From Crambe crambe (taxonomy: Eukaryota > Porifera > Demospongiae > Poecilosclerida > Crambeidae), in assembly GCA_963924555.1 (NCBI GenBank), contig OZ004597.1:3676404-3740403 (forward strand): 64,000 bases of DNA, read 5' to 3'. The position numbers were made by a program, and so were the translations under genes. Shown here in pieces: positions 1-45,500 of this stretch; position 1 is the first letter of the stretch; each line of letters begins with the position of its first letter. The notes beneath the pieces were generated by a model. It was given only the letters and a program-made list of their open reading frames with translations. It ran no database searches and was not told the DNA's origin.

Positions 1-30
1 TACGAGTATACATTACATGTAAACACTTAC

Positions 31-1812
31 AGCCATTTCTCCAGGTTTCCATCCAGCAGGACACACTATACATAATGCAGTGAAAGTAAGTTCTAAGTAG
101 GTAGCCAGAATACTAGATCTAAAGACCCCACTTCATTAATAAGTGAATCGGAAATTTGTGTTGCTTAGTTGCCTAGCTACCACAAATAGTATAAACTTAC
201 TAACCAATTTAGCAACTCAGTACTCAGCTAAGTTTACATCAAATCCTGCCCACACATACCTTCTCCTTTGTGGTCTGTATATTGAAAAGCCTGTACCAAC
301 CTCAGTGTCTCATCAACAGATCTTCCGACCTGTGAAAGGTACACTGTTACTTATATGTAATTATGTACTTCTTCCTTACCGGCAGGTCATTCATTGTGAT
401 CTGTCTCAGTATCCCCTTGTGGTCAATGATAAATAGTCCCCTAGGGATCAAATGATACACACGCAAATCAAGCCGAGAGAGATAGAAGGGTCCCAAGGTG
501 GCTTAATGGATGTCAAAAAACTAATAAAGGGGTGTAAAAACAAGCAGCTACATACATAGGTGGCAGTTACATTCTGTTTGTAACACTAATCACCACAAAG
601 TAGTGTGGGGTCCAATTGTAATAAATCACATGATCATACGTATGTATGACATATCAAATTTACATCCATAACACCTACTATACTTCTTTCTACTGTATAA
701 GACCAACAAAAATGGCCAGCCAAACTGCAGATTTGTTTTATGAAGACCATTAGTTATCTCACCTCTCTAAAAAGGACTACTGTTACTTCTCACCTCAGAG
801 AGATACCTGCATCTTCCAATAGCACCCCATAGTCTTTTGATATCTGCTTGGTGAGATCAGACAGCAGTGGAATTTTGAGGCCCCCCAGCCCTCCATCGGC
901 CCGAGGCATGTTGATCCAAGCTAGATGGGTGTACTTGGAGTCAACAGAGCAGGCCACAACTTCAGTGCTCAGTGCTTTGAATTCAGCTATGCGATCACTG
1001 AATGCGATGATCTCAGTTGGACAAACAAACGTGCTGCAGACGATATTGATAACGGACACAGATATAGTGGTCAAGAAAAGGACCACATCAATTGGATATG
1101 CAGTACACACAACACATGAGAGGTCTAAATGCCCACAAACTTAATTGAAAAACCCACACCCTGTACCATTGAAATTGGTTGGAAATGATCAGACAATGAT
1201 CTGTGAACAGCAGCTCTAATACAATATCACACATGTAACTCACAAGTCTAAAGGATAAAAGAAAAAGACGAGATATTTTCCCTTGAAGTCCGAGAGCTTC
1301 AACTCCTTGAATTCACCATCAACAACTGCAGTTCCATTCCAATCAGGAGCTGGCTTGGAAACTGAACATTTCAAAAATTGATGTAGTTTTATAAGCCAGA
1401 TAGACTACATTTCTAGAGTAATTTGATACCATCACTACATACAACTACCACAGATCCAAACAAAAAACATTAGTACCCATCACCTCTGTCATTAACAAAA
1501 TACAAAACTCACTACTGTATATTAGTTACTAGTTATTTTTGGGACAGCACCTCCCCCTTCTTATCTCTAGACCTAGGTTTCCACAAAGTGTAATACTACA
1601 CTAGCTAGTATTTGAAACTAACACTTACTCTCTTTTACTAACTTACTCTGCGTTTTGCTCCAGTGCAAACTATGCTCCAGTGAGCGCCTCGAGCCTTCTG
1701 GAAAGACCAACCCACCGTAGTAGACTTGGCATTGCTCTTGGGACTGGCCAACCGCCAGTGAAGCTACTGTACACAGCCACAGCAGACAATACATTGGTGC
1801 CAAGTTTTTCAT
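31..1812 (-). CDS. PRDX4: Peroxiredoxin-4-like secreted 2-Cys peroxiredoxin, 3' end outside window
   Basis: Typical 2-Cys peroxiredoxin that reduces hydrogen peroxide, probably in the endoplasmic reticulum. Exons read on the minus strand are 1647-1812, 1244-1361, 794-1033, 380-440, 260-329 and 31-65; all junctions have GT-AG ends and keep phase. Exon 1 gives a signal peptide (hydrophobic [16 protein letters not shown]) followed by CQVYYGG and HSLHWSKTQ, the N-terminal extension typical of PRDX4 rather than PRDX1/2. Joining exons 2 and 3 restores [14 protein letters not shown] with the peroxidatic cysteine. The GGLG motif lies in exon 3, and the resolving cysteine is in [10 protein letters not shown] of exon 6. 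The last exon, with the expected YF end, lies outside the window, so sensitivity to over-oxidation cannot be judged. The start codon is the only ATG before the signal peptide. Confidence 0.95.
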
Positions 1813-1989
1813 CGTACTTTCTGCAGCTTGGCGGCAAAGAGAATCTAGTGACTTCTGCCCAAGTAGAGCGGCTGCTTTTTCCAGAAGGAGATTTATGAAT
1901 TAGTGCGCACCCACCCACGTATCAGCTGACATCGATCCCATACATAGCATGTCTTATGTATATGTATAGCCATACAAAGCTAAGCAACA
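1813..1989. promoter_or_regulatory. Probable bidirectional promoter between PRDX4 and MLYCD
   Basis: Only 177 bp separate the start codons of two divergent genes, so 5' leaders and both promoters must lie here or overlap the genes. I see no clear TATA box; GC-richer stretches (GTGCGCACCCACCCACG) occur near the middle. The role is inferred from spacing alone. Confidence 0.5.
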
Positions 1990-34053
<32,064 letters not shown>

Positions 34054-34061
34054 CCCTCTAG

Positions 34062-34640
34062 GCTATTAATTTTTTGTATTTTCACCTTGACTATGTAATT
34101 CATTAGTGCACTGTAGCATTACTGTGTTATGATTTGTTACATTGTGCCACTTCACTGGTGCATATTACATTGTACCACTGGATTACATATTTGTACATTG
34201 TTCCATTGGTGCATGTTGTGTATCTAACTTTGTGGCATTGGTATTATAATTGCATGTTAACATTGTTCCACTGGTGCACACTATCATTGTGCCACTGTAT
34301 GTTCTTTAATTGGATGTTAGCTACATTGTTCCACTGGTATACATGGCTACAGGTGCATTGTTCCACTGGTATACATGGCTACAGGTGCATTGTTCCACTG
34401 GTATACATAGCTACAGGTGCATTGTATAATGCATCATCCGATTGTGCCACTGGTTCAGTACAGCATCAGACATGAAATATATGAGCAGTTATCTCATGCT
34501 TCGCCTATAGACACCTCAACCAATGGGATCTATAATGGTATTCAAACCCTTAGAAGCGCCCTCACACATGGTGCGTGTTATAATTATGCCACTGGTGCAT
34601 GTTATGCCACTGGTGTTTCTCGAAGTGCAGCCTGGTAAGG
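34062..34640. repeat. Degenerate ATTGTNCCACTGGTGCAT repeats downstream of MLYCD
   Basis: Around fifteen spaced occurrences of CATTGTTCCACTGGT / ATTGTGCCACTGG, including three near-perfect 32-bp copies with ATACATGGCTACAGGTG (34325-34425). The reading frames here are by-products. 34641-34990 shows nothing else. Confidence 0.75.
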
Positions 34641-34990
34641 TCCATCAGTTATCATGGTATGTTCATGCATATTCAGTTGGTGAGTAAACCAAGGCCCCTC
34701 CTTTCTCATTTATTTAGATAGTTCAAAAGCTGCAGCTAATAATTATAGTCTATAGAAGCTTGGATGATGTGACCTTACAACTTAAGCTATCCTTATAGAT
34801 ATGAAAAGGAGCTGAAAGACTTGAAAGTTGAGAGGACCATCCCCACTTATTGTTGAGCCATGAATAATCACAGATTTCATAGTTTGAAAACAGTTCACAC
34901 ATAATTTCTAAAAGTCATTTTCTCACAGTAACTACAGTCTGACATCAAAGCTATGGTATTTAACTACTTGTGTTGTTTATTCAAAATGAG

Positions 34991-36745
34991 TTAGTATACA
35001 GCTGAGGTCAGAGGTGTGTACTCATTGGGTTTCAGGATTCTGTGTGGAAGGATGTCTTGAAATGTTTCGTTCCTGTTGGACTTGTACCACCTCAAGAATC
35101 CTTTAGGGGCAAGCTTGAGAAAGAGCACCGAAATGACTTTGAGGGTGATTTTGACTAATAGTATAATAGATGGTAGCAGAATAACAATCATTAGTAAGTG
35201 AACTAATAATGATTTAGTACCAATGGCTTTGTGAGACCAGTCTAAATTGATCACAATAAGGAATTGGAGTGATAATCCTGTCAATGCATATTGAATACTC
35301 TCCAGCACATTCATGTAGTTCTTCTTGCAAGGCTGTGCAATGGCGTAAAAGAGAGATATTACCACTAGAATATAAGTCATTATCAATAACTCAATGTATC
35401 TAGGATCATCCACTTGACTGGTTGTGAAGAGAGCAAGATAAATACCAATTACAAATCGCAGGAAAAAGACGAGTCCTGAAACTGCTCTGTAATCTCTCAT
35501 CCCATTTGTTCCATCTTTGTAAGGCCCTTGGAAGATTTCTATAAACATTCTGAATCTCTGACCACAGCATGCTCTGCAGCAAAAGAACCATTTTCTCATT
35601 ACTTTTGTTGGATAAAGGCAGAGAATTAGTGTTGGGAATAGTGTTCCAGCAGTTATTATTATAGGAATGAGGATATGATGTATTTCCTTGTTCAAGTTCA
35701 TGTATGGATCAATATACAAGACAGGTTGAGATTCTTTGCTGTGATTGTTATTTATCGTAATTGGATAAATCAAGAGAGTGGCTTTGAAGCAGACTTTGAG
35801 TAGAAAAAGTAATAAAACTGTTGAAAAGGCATTGGCATTTGAAGATTCTGGATCCCAGTTTCTCCTAAAGTATGCAAAATACTTGTGGAAAGGTTTCCAC
35901 AGGCAGACTATTAGTTTGCAGTTCATGGCATGTAGTTCTATCAGTGAATAAGAACCAATTATCAGGAAGAGCAGATAGAAATTAGATGCAAGTCGTATGC
36001 TCTGAGCACTGAAATTGCTAAGAGTGCTTGTAATACAAAAGGGTGGTACAATGTGGCGCAATACGTCAAGATTCCAGATGTCTAACACAGCTATGGTAAC
36101 TTTGAATAAAGTTTGATGAGAGCCATATTTGAGGAGAGGTTCGTAGTGACTAAGAATGCTTATCTGAGCAATGAGCTGGCAGTGGAAGACGAAAGACGTA
36201 AAAGGAGGAGAAGTGGCTCGAATGTTGAATAGGATTATGGCAATATAGAGTAGAGTTATTGGTACTGTTTCTAGAGTCAGGTACAACACCCACATCCAGG
36301 CGCTATATTTATCATAGCATTTAACACACTGTAGGATGTCAGAGTAAATAGACGGTCCGTAGTTAGGTTTGCATTTCCCACAGAGTAGGCCCTCTCTATT
36401 AAGAGGTTCACACATGGCTGCATTCAGTTCCTGCCCAGTTGAAGCCAGTACTCTTAACTTTAAACGATTGGTACTCAGAGAGATATTTCCAGTGAGATCA
36501 AGATTGTATGGGCAGTGTCCAGCTGATGTGATGCCTGTGGATTCATCAAACGTCATGCACCAACCAATTGGTAATAGCTGTTTCTCACATATGAAACCAC
36601 GTGGACTTGAGTGATTACTGCAGACACATTTTGAAGTAGATCTATCCAGTACTTTAAATGGAGGGCAGTCACTTTCTGATCTTGTCTCTTTCAGAGATCC
36701 ACTTATGATTAGCATGAAAATGACAACAATGTAGTAGGGCATCAT
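34991..36745 (-). CDS. Diverged sixth member of the membrane-protein family (584 aa)
   Basis: Single exon, same plan as the intronic genes: signal peptide (MMPYYIVVIFMLIISGS), Cys-rich ectodomain with GLLCGKCKPNYGPSIYSD and CVKCYDKYS, and eight or nine membrane segments. The conserved core NIRATSPPFT, WNLDVLRHIVPPFC, RRNWDPESSNANAFST, DYRAVSGL and FYAIAQPCKKNYMN aligns with NIRATLPPFT, WNLDFFRDVIPPFC, RRSWDPESSVINAFST, DYRAVSGL and FYAIAQPCRKRYMN. The tail RILKPNEYTPL matches YRALYPNECTPL. Overall divergence is much greater than among the five nested copies, so this is the likely older relative. It lies about 0.9 kb past the MLYCD stop on the opposite strand, outside the intron. Being outside, it may show the ancestral location or a neighbouring founder. 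Function unknown. Confidence 0.9.
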   Translation of the reverse strand: MMPYYIVVIFMLIISGSLKETRSESDCPPFKVLDRSTSKCVCSNHSSPRGFICEKQLLPIGWCMTFDESTGITSAGHCPYNLDLTGNISLSTNRLKLRVLASTGQELNAAMCEPLNREGLLCGKCKPNYGPSIYSDILQCVKCYDKYSAWMWVLYLTLETVPITLLYIAIILFNIRATSPPFTSFVFHCQLIAQISILSHYEPLLKYGSHQTLFKVTIAVLDIWNLDVLRHIVPPFCITSTLSNFSAQSIRLASNFYLLFLIIGSYSLIELHAMNCKLIVCLWKPFHKYFAYFRRNWDPESSNANAFSTVLLLFLLKVCFKATLLIYPITINNNHSKESQPVLYIDPYMNLNKEIHHILIPIIITAGTLFPTLILCLYPTKVMRKWFFCCRACCGQRFRMFIEIFQGPYKDGTNGMRDYRAVSGLVFFLRFVIGIYLALFTTSQVDDPRYIELLIMTYILVVISLFYAIAQPCKKNYMNVLESIQYALTGLSLQFLIVINLDWSHKAIGTKSLLVHLLMIVILLPSIILLVKITLKVISVLFLKLAPKGFLRWYKSNRNETFQDILPHRILKPNEYTPLTSAVY

Positions 36746-37593
36746 TCACTCTTGTGACAGAAATGAGCTTCTAGTCTTGCTCTTTCAGCTGACCCATTTA
36801 TAGCCAGCCACACTTCTCATGGTGTGGAGAGCACACCTGACACTGAAAGGGGTCCAGTTTATTATCGTACACTGTAAAAATGAAAGTGTACACTGCACAC
36901 ATATAGGGATAATTTAGTGTACACTGCACACCTATAATAGTGTTCTGTCTAGCCTAGTTGTGCAATAGAGGAAAAAACAAATGATAAGTTTTTGTTTTCA
37001 TGCAATGATGTTATTTATTAGTAGTTAATAGTATTACTTTCAATGACATAGAGTACTTGACTACCATGACAATGTCACATTATGTTGTTAGGAGTAATCG
37101 CACCATTATACCCAAATATGGAGTTTCTGTACCAATATCTTGCGGGTGCTGTAACCTGTCCTCATTCAATTTTTCATCTTTTTAGCAAGCTATCCCTTGT
37201 TTTAGCTCTTCCCCACTTGTTCCATCAGACATCCAGTGTCCTAATTCTTGAAATAAATTCTCCAACCAACCCAGCTAGTGCCTTCTACATGAAAGAGGTA
37301 CATACAAGATGGAGCCAGCTAACAGTAAAGTGAATGCCAAGTAGCCATTGCAAACATGAAAGAATAGCTGAAGTGTGCTCTCTGTGTTCATGCAAGGGCA
37401 TACCTATGAGATGAGGTGGTACACATGATAAAATACTAAGCTACTTCATCTTTGGCTTTGGATTTATATACACATAAGGTTACAATTTTCTCTGATTATG
37501 CTAATTCACATCTGTTGATGAGGAAAATGCACTGCAGTAAAACATCATGGATTACAAGTGTAAATGTGTGTGTGCAAAGATTGACAGTGCTCA
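36746..37593. other. Intergenic stretch without a supported gene
   Basis: Besides the upstream motif of the sixth gene and a minus-strand TATAAATGGG sequence about 50-60 bp before its start codon (36796-36805), I see no gene, repeat array or RNA here. Confidence 0.6.
36908..36936. promoter_or_regulatory. Conserved upstream motif, sixth gene
   Basis: GATAATTTAGTGTACACTGC then ACACCTATA, about 165 bp before the start codon. It differs from the copy-1 motif at two positions, although the surrounding upstream DNA is not alignable by eye. Confidence 0.4.
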
Positions 37594-39273
37594 TCATATA
37601 GCAAGTCCAAACACAGTCACAATGCAGTACATTGACTTGTTCTCCCACCGGATAGTACAACTCCCTATAAAACAAGAATTGGTGACCAGGTAATGATCAT
37701 CAATATAGTATGCACATACCATCTGTTGAATTATCCCAATAGCAAGAGCTTGCTGTATGAAGTCCAGCTCCATTCTTTTGCATGATGACACTTGTAACTG
37801 AATAAAAGATGTAAATATTATGTTATTGTTGTTGTTGTTACTGTCTTTGTTTTTCTTATGAGTCATCCATAACAAGTTAGTCTTTTAAAAGACTAGGAAT
37901 GCCTCGGCACTCAAGTGCAACCTTTTATTTTAAATGCTTTACAGTGAGTATATAAGAGATAAGTAAAAGGTGGTAAAGATACCACCAGCTTGAAGCCAGA
38001 GTCCTACAAGGATGATTATAAGGAACACTTGCTGCATGGGCATAAATAATGAAAAGTACAGGGGTTTGTGGGGTCAAATGTTTCTACAAAATGTTTTCTC
38101 TCAGCTTCTTGGCTGTGGAGAGTTCCAAATAATGCGCACTGAGCAACATGGGTTATTGTAGTAAGATTAGTATTTACACAGCTAGTATTCTTGCTGTTCA
38201 ACGCTTAGAACTGCCGTTTTGAGTGGCTATTCTCACACATAGCTTGATTGAAGTATGTGTACTGGATTCTCTCATTGTTTGGAAGCCTCAAAGTCTTAGT
38301 TCTGAGATTCTCCTTCACCATGGCTCTCTCTTTGGCACTTCAAACGATCACTAGTTCATGTACACTGCAATTTCATTCACTGCTGTCTTTTAGTCAGTTC
38401 TCTGCACGTCATAATGGGCTTGATTTGTTGGCAAAGACGGACATAATGGGCTTGATTTGTTAGCAAAGACGGCCCAGAAGCATCAGCACTTTCTTCGCGG
38501 TGTAGAGTTACCGCGTAGTGACTGCGAGCCTGAACCTGTTTGTTTGTCCTTTGTGAGTACTGTTAGTAGAGCTTGTGTAGCTAGCTAGCCATCTATATAC
38601 TGTACTAGCTAATGCACGTGCTCGATACGCATCATCTTGCATCATTGCGCGTGCGCGTGAAACATACCACCATGCATTCATAGATAGATAGTCGCCTTCA
38701 GCACTGCGCCGAGGCCAAAAAAATTAAAATGCATAATACCACTGGCGTATTTCCCATCTTACCTATATACTTAAATGGCTTTCCAAGTTTTGTGAGCTGG
38801 TTGAGACATTGTTCCACTATGCCGGATGTCCACTGGTTAACTTTGTTGTTTTGGTATGAGGCCGCTCCAAGAACACTCTCCACAGACTAAGAATAAGAGT
38901 ATATCGTGCTATTATGTACACTTACACCTGGGCTCATACAAAAGGAGGAAGAAATTTATATGGCACCTCTTTTCATACAAATACATGCCCTCAAAAAATA
39001 GCTAAGTGCTGAGGTTTGTTTAGGTGGGCTTTATTTAGAAAAGCTTATGAAAATTCTCACCTCTTGAATGATCTGTTTCACCTCATCAATTACAAAAGTA
39101 GTCTGAAAAATAAGATAGTTAAAACACCATAAACTCAAAGAAATTGTATTTGAAACTACAAAACGAGTAGTAGCAAGCCAGCTAAACCGCTTCAATATTT
39201 TGATTTCTCTTATTCTAGTGCCTGAAACTAAAAATTATGCGATAATTACTTCTTCTGATAGCTGTTCATCCAT
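37594..39273 (-). CDS. DYNLT1: Tctex-type dynein light chain (DYNLT1/3-like), 112 aa
   Basis: Light chain that dimerises and binds dynein intermediate chain and cargo on microtubules. Five exons on the minus strand: 39250-39273, 39061-39102, 38763-38886, 37720-37797 and 37594-37664, all with GT-AG ends and matching phase. The product begins [20 protein letters not shown] and contains [60 protein letters not shown] and ends [13 protein letters not shown], colinear with human DYNLT1 along its whole length, including the C-terminal FGL. Length matches the family. Whether it is the DYNLT1 or DYNLT3 orthologue cannot be told; it probably predates that split. The intron 37798-38762 includes a 30-bp direct duplication at 38412-38471. 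Confidence 0.95.
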
Positions 39274-39563
39274 TTCTTAAAGACTAACTCCTCTTGATGA
39301 CACAGTTAGTATGTAGAAGTTTTCACCAACGGGATCCAGGATCGTTTCTATGACTATCAGTATTATTTCCGTAATCTAACGAATATCTAATTCCGGATAT
39401 TGATACCCGGGTGTTATGATGTGTTAGTGGACATGGAGAAGTAAGTTAAAATAGCAAAGGGATCGCTTTGTAGTGACGAAAGATTAGTGCACCCACCAAC
39501 TAGATAAGCTGATGAATACTAACGGCGGTAACTAGCCTCTCTGACATTCCATTAGATAAAATC
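39274..39563. promoter_or_regulatory. Probable bidirectional promoter, DYNLT / FAM76
   Basis: 290 bp between the start codons of two head-to-head genes. No clear TATA box. The role is inferred from spacing. Confidence 0.5.
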
Positions 39564-42312
39564 ATGGCATCAAGGCACAGTGCTACCAAGAGTAAGAGTT
39601 CGAGTGAAAGGTTGTTTGCATGCACAAATTGCCACAAGCGATCGAAATTTGAAGACCTGTCTGCCAACCAGCAACTGTGCAAGGTAAGTTCTAGTTAGCT
39701 AGCAAGCTACCATGTTCAGTACCACATCATTCTTTCCAGGTATGTAGGAAGCAGTTTCCATCGGTTACATGTTTCTACTGTAAGCTGGAATACCACCCCA
39801 TCAAGTATGTTGGCTGATTCACAGTCTAGTAGTTAGTTACCTGTAGCCAGCTATGCCATCATGAGATTAGGACTTGTAGTTAACAGCCGCCATGAACATC
39901 AACAGGCTAGGAAGACCTTACCTACCTCGGAGTCTAATTGGGTGGCGGTATTTTATTTTGACTTCTTGATATCTGAACTGCCCAAATTAAGTGCCCCTGC
40001 CATTGTGAGTCAATTGATATGTTAATATTGTTGTGCAGGAGCTCAGAGAACCCTAAGAGGCCAACTTGTGAGCATTGTGATAGGGACTTAAAGCAGTATG
40101 GACTGGTAAGTGGGTGCACTATTTCTTCTGAGGTACCAGATAATGCAAGAGAGGAGACAGCTGGGCATCTTGTTTTTGGGAGTCAGTGTGGAAAAAAATC
40201 CCATCCGTTATTTACTATCAAGCTATAATTTATAATTTTCATAGCACCCATTTACAACATGAATTCAAAATGGTTGACTAAAAAAAAAAAAAAAGGAAGG
40301 AAAATTTTCATTCTCCTTTTTCTGTGAGAGTGAGCTGTGTGACTGATTACACCTTTTCACTGCAGCCTTCAGCTTGTGTCATATGCAGTTTACAGTCTGC
40401 TTTCAATGGCAACAAGTGTACTAGGTAAGGAAGTACAGTGGAAGCTCTCAATAATATGGACAGTAGGAGACCAGGATCAAGTGTCCTGGTTGTAAAGATT
40501 CTTGCATTTGGAAGTGTCCATGTTGAGTGGGATGTATAAATATAGTTCCATTGATCAGTTTCTCCTTATGATTATAAGGATTCTTGTATTTGGAAGTGTC
40601 CATGTTGAGTGGGATCCAACAACGTATAAATATAATTCCATTGAAGACTCTCTCTGTTTCTCCTTATGAAGAACTATTAGATAAATAAAATTGAAGTATT
40701 CGTTACTGAATAAACATGTTACTTATTATCAAAGATGCCAGCATTCAGAGAAGAAGTATGGACCTCCATCACGGTGTGAACACTGCAACATGAAGAGTGC
40801 GTTCCCTAAACCTGATGATGTCAAGAGAAAGGTAGGCAAATGAGGTTTAAGTGCCATGAGAGAACTTACTAATTCACTCCAATTATCACTTTCGAAGTAT
40901 GGCTGCCTTGTGAGTTATATCCTTGTTGCAGTAGGATTCCTTTCCTGAAACATTTATGCATGATTAGACCTATAGTGAGATAATTGGTTTATCATGATCT
41001 GTGTCATACTAATCAAGGATTTTCGTACCATTATTTTCTCATGCAGGTAGATGGAAAAGCACTCTGTCTCCTTTGTACAATAAAATACAAAAAAGATCAA
41101 TTCAAGAAGAAGCATCATAGTTCAAATGGGAAGACTGTGCCTTCCTCCTCTACTAGTGTTGGCACTGCTAACAGATCTCATCATCGTAGCTCAGAGCATA
41201 GGACAAAACGAGGACCAGAAACTGATTCAGAGTGAGTTTGCTACAATAATTATTAATTATAGAAGAACGTTGACATCCATTCCAATCCTACAAGTCTTAG
41301 CTAACAGTAGTAGTTTTCCACAAGTTATTAGTAATTTGAGAAAGTCCTGTTAATAGCACTTCCTGTCCCCCCTTCTAATTTTAGACCAACATTAAAGAAA
41401 CAGAAACTGGATCCACCTTTAATAGAGTCATCACAGCCACATTCCATACTTGGTACAAGGTACTGCAGTGCTATATTCATCAAAAACTCACACTTAACAT
41501 TGTATACGTAACACTTATGTAGAGATACTCAGCCTTTAGTGGACCTCCTCACTTCCAATCACATCCTAGAGACAGATAAACTCCAGAGTGAGGTGAGTGT
41601 TTATGTAGAGTGTTTATGTAGCTATAGAGTATTACATAGTTATTGATACTTGAGTTTCCATTCCTCCCAAGTGTTGTCTAAGCAACAGTAACAGTGTGCT
41701 TCAATTAGGATTTACACCTATATCTTTGTTGCTCAGTTACATGATGTGCAGGACATATAAAGGACACAAATTTTCATTTCTATTCCCGCAATGAATTTAT
41801 AGATATCAACTCTGAAGAAGCAGATGCTCCAGAAGGATCAAACACTCTTAGAGAAAGATAAAGTGGTTGGTTTATTATATACTATTGATTTTTCATTGTT
41901 GCAGTGACTTGTTATAATTGCTGTGAAGATATGTCAGTTGAAAGCTGATGCATCAGAGAAGGACAGGGATTTCAGAGCTAAGCAACTTAGTCAGCAAAAG
42001 GCTCATGGAGACCTTGTGGAGCAGCTACAGGTTGGTGAGCTCCTCTGTTTCAAATTAACATGCCACCCAAATATTGTCAGTGATCTTCTAAGCACTGGCT
42101 TGCACTAGATTTGTTTTCGTCATTAATTTTGTTTTTCAGTATGTAAATGTATTTTATTTCATTTCCAGTCTGAAATTAGAAGTCTCAGGACTCAATTGGT
42201 GAAACTCTCCCAGAAGAAGAGTTCTTCAGCTGCTTCTGACAAGCAGAGTAGTAGCTTAGCCTCTATTGCCAGCAGCCTGGCTGCAACACCCACTTCTCTC
42301 AACAGCAGCTAG
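39564..42312 (+). CDS. FAM76B: FAM76-family protein
   Basis: Nuclear protein family with N-terminal paired CxxC motifs and a C-terminal coiled coil; molecular activity is poorly defined. Eleven exons: 39564-39683, 39740-39804, 40039-40105, 40366-40424, 40735-40831, 41047-41231, 41385-41459, 41523-41592, 41813-41865, 41929-42030 and 42169-42312. Family landmarks: FACTNCHKRSKFEDLSANQQ, CFYCKLEYH, CEHCDRDLKQYG, CQHSEKKYGPPSRCEHCNMK, VDGKALCLLCTIKYKK, then a His/Ser-rich low-complexity part and coiled coil QMLQKDQTLLEKDKV...VEQLQ. The sponge protein has a shorter His-rich stretch than human FAM76B. The assignment to A or B is not meaningful here. The short exon 9 uses a GTTGGT donor, and its acceptor partner (CTGTGAAG) is weak, so that junction is least certain. 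Confidence 0.92.
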
Positions 42313-42536
42313 CAAGAGTCTGAGTGCCATAATAATTATCTGTCCATTATAATGTCTCTTTCTATAAACTCTGTACATATTAGTTGTTTGTTCATTTTTA
42401 CAACATGACAGCAAAAATTATCATACATTATTATTCTTTTTTATTATGACATTTTTTCCCGCCCCCGCACTATTCCCCGCTTCGCATAATTTCCATAGTA
42501 ACAAATTAAAATTTACGTCCGGGGCCGGCTGCAGTG

Positions 42537-45500
42537 ATGGCTAAACCACTAATTACGGTGCTCCTTCTGCTGATTGTGAACGGTGTAGATGATAAAGTTT
42601 CAGTATTCGTCACGGTAAAATATAGTTGGCATCATCTCATAATTAAAACATTGTCAATATTCCAGGAATCTGGTATACTTGATGTGGAGCGATTTTCAAC
42701 AGCTATAGTCTTTTGTGAGTTTTTATACAAGCTGTATCACTGAGTTTAGTTTGCCAATTAGACCTCCAAGTTGAAAATCATGCTGGTGAGGTGCAGAAGG
42801 TCACAGTTGCCTGTAAGGAATGTTGTCTTGACATAGATAAGGATGATTCTGAGTGTGGTGAGGTATGTTAACTTACGCTTGGGGTTTTACTAAGTTTATT
42901 ATTCACCTACTTTAGATCATGGAGTTGTGGCCTCCTGTAAATTTTATAATAGGAGGTAACCATCCTACTGAACGAGCTCGGTTTGTGTTCAGAAATCTTG
43001 TAAGTCATATAGTATTCTGAGCTAGCTGGTTGAACAAGTGAGCAATACTTCACCAGTATAGCTTTGACACATTCCCAAGTATGTTTGGGACCAACCCTTT
43101 CATAGTATGATTCTCTAGAGATTACAGAAGCTAAGTATAATATTATCTCTGCTTTGCTGGAAATCACCACTTCATTCAGTTCATTGTATGTGTAGTATGC
43201 AAGATACAGAAAAGGAAACTGCACATTTTCAATCCACTCAAAAAAACCTTGGATTATAAAACATGTCATCAATTTCAATACTTTTCCTAAAGGTATAGAA
43301 TAACCATTATAAAAGATTTACATTATAGCTTTAATTTATCTTGCAGCGAAAGAAAACTTTGCCATTTGCCCTGGAGTAGATCAAGTATGTGATCCCATAA
43401 AATTATTTGACCTGAAAAGAAATTTGGCAGAGTTCTATTCTAATCTGAGTCCTCAAACTACAAGCCTGAGTCCCAAGTTTGAGTAGCAATAGCCTTCAAT
43501 CTGGATTGAGGCTAGGACGCTCATTCTGAATTAATAATGCTATTTTAAGTAGCAAATTAAATTTGAATTAGAACTAACAGTGTGTAATAAATATTGAAAC
43601 AGGATCCAGATAGAGGCTGTTCTCCAGTTGATTGTGCTATAAAGTACCGGGGCACAAGAAACTTCTACCGAAAAAGCAAATTTAAATGTGAAAAGGTGAT
43701 CAAGTGTGATACTAGGGGAAATGGAATAACTCCTATTGCTGTAAGTACATATATAGCCACACTATACCTACATTACTATCATAGCCGAGCCGAGCACAAT
43801 ATTATACCTTCAATCTCTTACAGTATTATGACTGGGAAGATAACTTATGTCACCCTCTTGGTGTTTATGGGGGTAACATTGTAAAATTTGAAGAAGAACA
43901 TCCTGGTACTGATGAGGAAGAAGAGTTTAATGTAATTTCTGGATTTATAACAATTGGCGGAGAGGAGGAAAGCTATGGCTAGCTAACTTTTCAATAATGT
44001 AGCCATTATACTTATGTATGTTCACAGGTAGTCAAAAGGTCTCTCAAGTGCAACCATGGGGTTCAGATAGGATCAGAATGTGTCTGTGATAAAGGATGGA
44101 TGTCTAGTGGAATACATGATAGTAACCTCCTGAATTTTCAGTGGTGTGATACACAAATGTTAGGAAAGTCTTTGATCCCAATGGAACCAAGGAGATTATC
44201 ATGGGGCCTAGAAATATTTCTCATCATTGTATTCTTATCATAGCCAGCTCTGCATGCTGCATGAATAACTTAGTTAGCTAGCACTAGCTTACAATATTGA
44301 TTTCAATTTTCCTTGACAAACCTGCCATGCCATTCAGTTGCTCCTCATTTTGAACACTGCTTTAACTATGAAATGGATTTGCATCGTGTACCAGTGGATT
44401 AAGAATCCTTATTCATCAGCCAGAAAGTTAAAGTTTAGAACACCAGAGGAGAGAAGTTTTGAGTCCATGTATGCACCAACATTTGTGTCAGGGGAACATG
44501 ATTTGATATCGGAGCAACCATCAGGCTATAGGAGTCACATACCACCATCACCCAGAACACGAAGTCGGATATTGGAAAAGTCAGGTCTACTAGGAAATCA
44601 AAGTCCAGGGCAACGAAGTACTGTATCAATAGGAAAACGAAGTCAAGCATCAAGTCAAAATTACTTGGCAGGACGACATGGTCAAGCACCAGCTGTATCA
44701 CAATATAGTTTTATGCAACAAAGAAGGCCCAAGAAACACTCAGCAGCACCACGGTATAGTTTTATGCAACAAAGAGACCCCAGTGCACCAGCATCACCTC
44801 ATATTATGAAACAAGAAGAGTTCAAGGAGAACTTTGTTGTACCAGCATCACACTGTAACATTGTGCAACAAGGAGAAAACTTCAATGCACCTGCTGATAT
44901 TATGCAACAAGGAGGGAAACACTCCAGTGCATCATATATTATGCAACAAGGAGGGAAGCACTTCAGTGCACCAACATCACCCTATAATGAAGAACTCGAG
45001 GAACACTTTAGTGCATCAGCTGCATCACAATATATCATGCGACAAGGAGGGAAACACTCCAGTGGACCAGCTTCATCACAGTATACTATTATGCAGCAAG
45101 GACAGTTCAAGGACCACTTTAGTGCACCAGCTGCATCACAACATAATACAATGCAGCAAGTAGAGCTCAAGAAACCTGTCAGTGCACCTGCTACATCACA
45201 GTATATTATGCAGGAACACTCTGGTGCACCAGCTTCATCACAGTATGCTATTATGCAACAAGGACAGCTCAAGGATCACCTTAGTGCACCAGCTGCATCA
45301 CAATATAATACAATGCAGCAAGTAGAGCTCAAGAAACATGTCAGTGCACCTGCTACATCACAGTATATTATGCAGGAACACTCTGGTGCACCAGCTTCAT
45401 CACAGTATGCTATTATGCAACAAGGACAGCTCAAGGATCACCTTAGTGCACCAGCTGCATCACACTATAATACAATGCAGCAAGTAGAGCTCAAGAAACA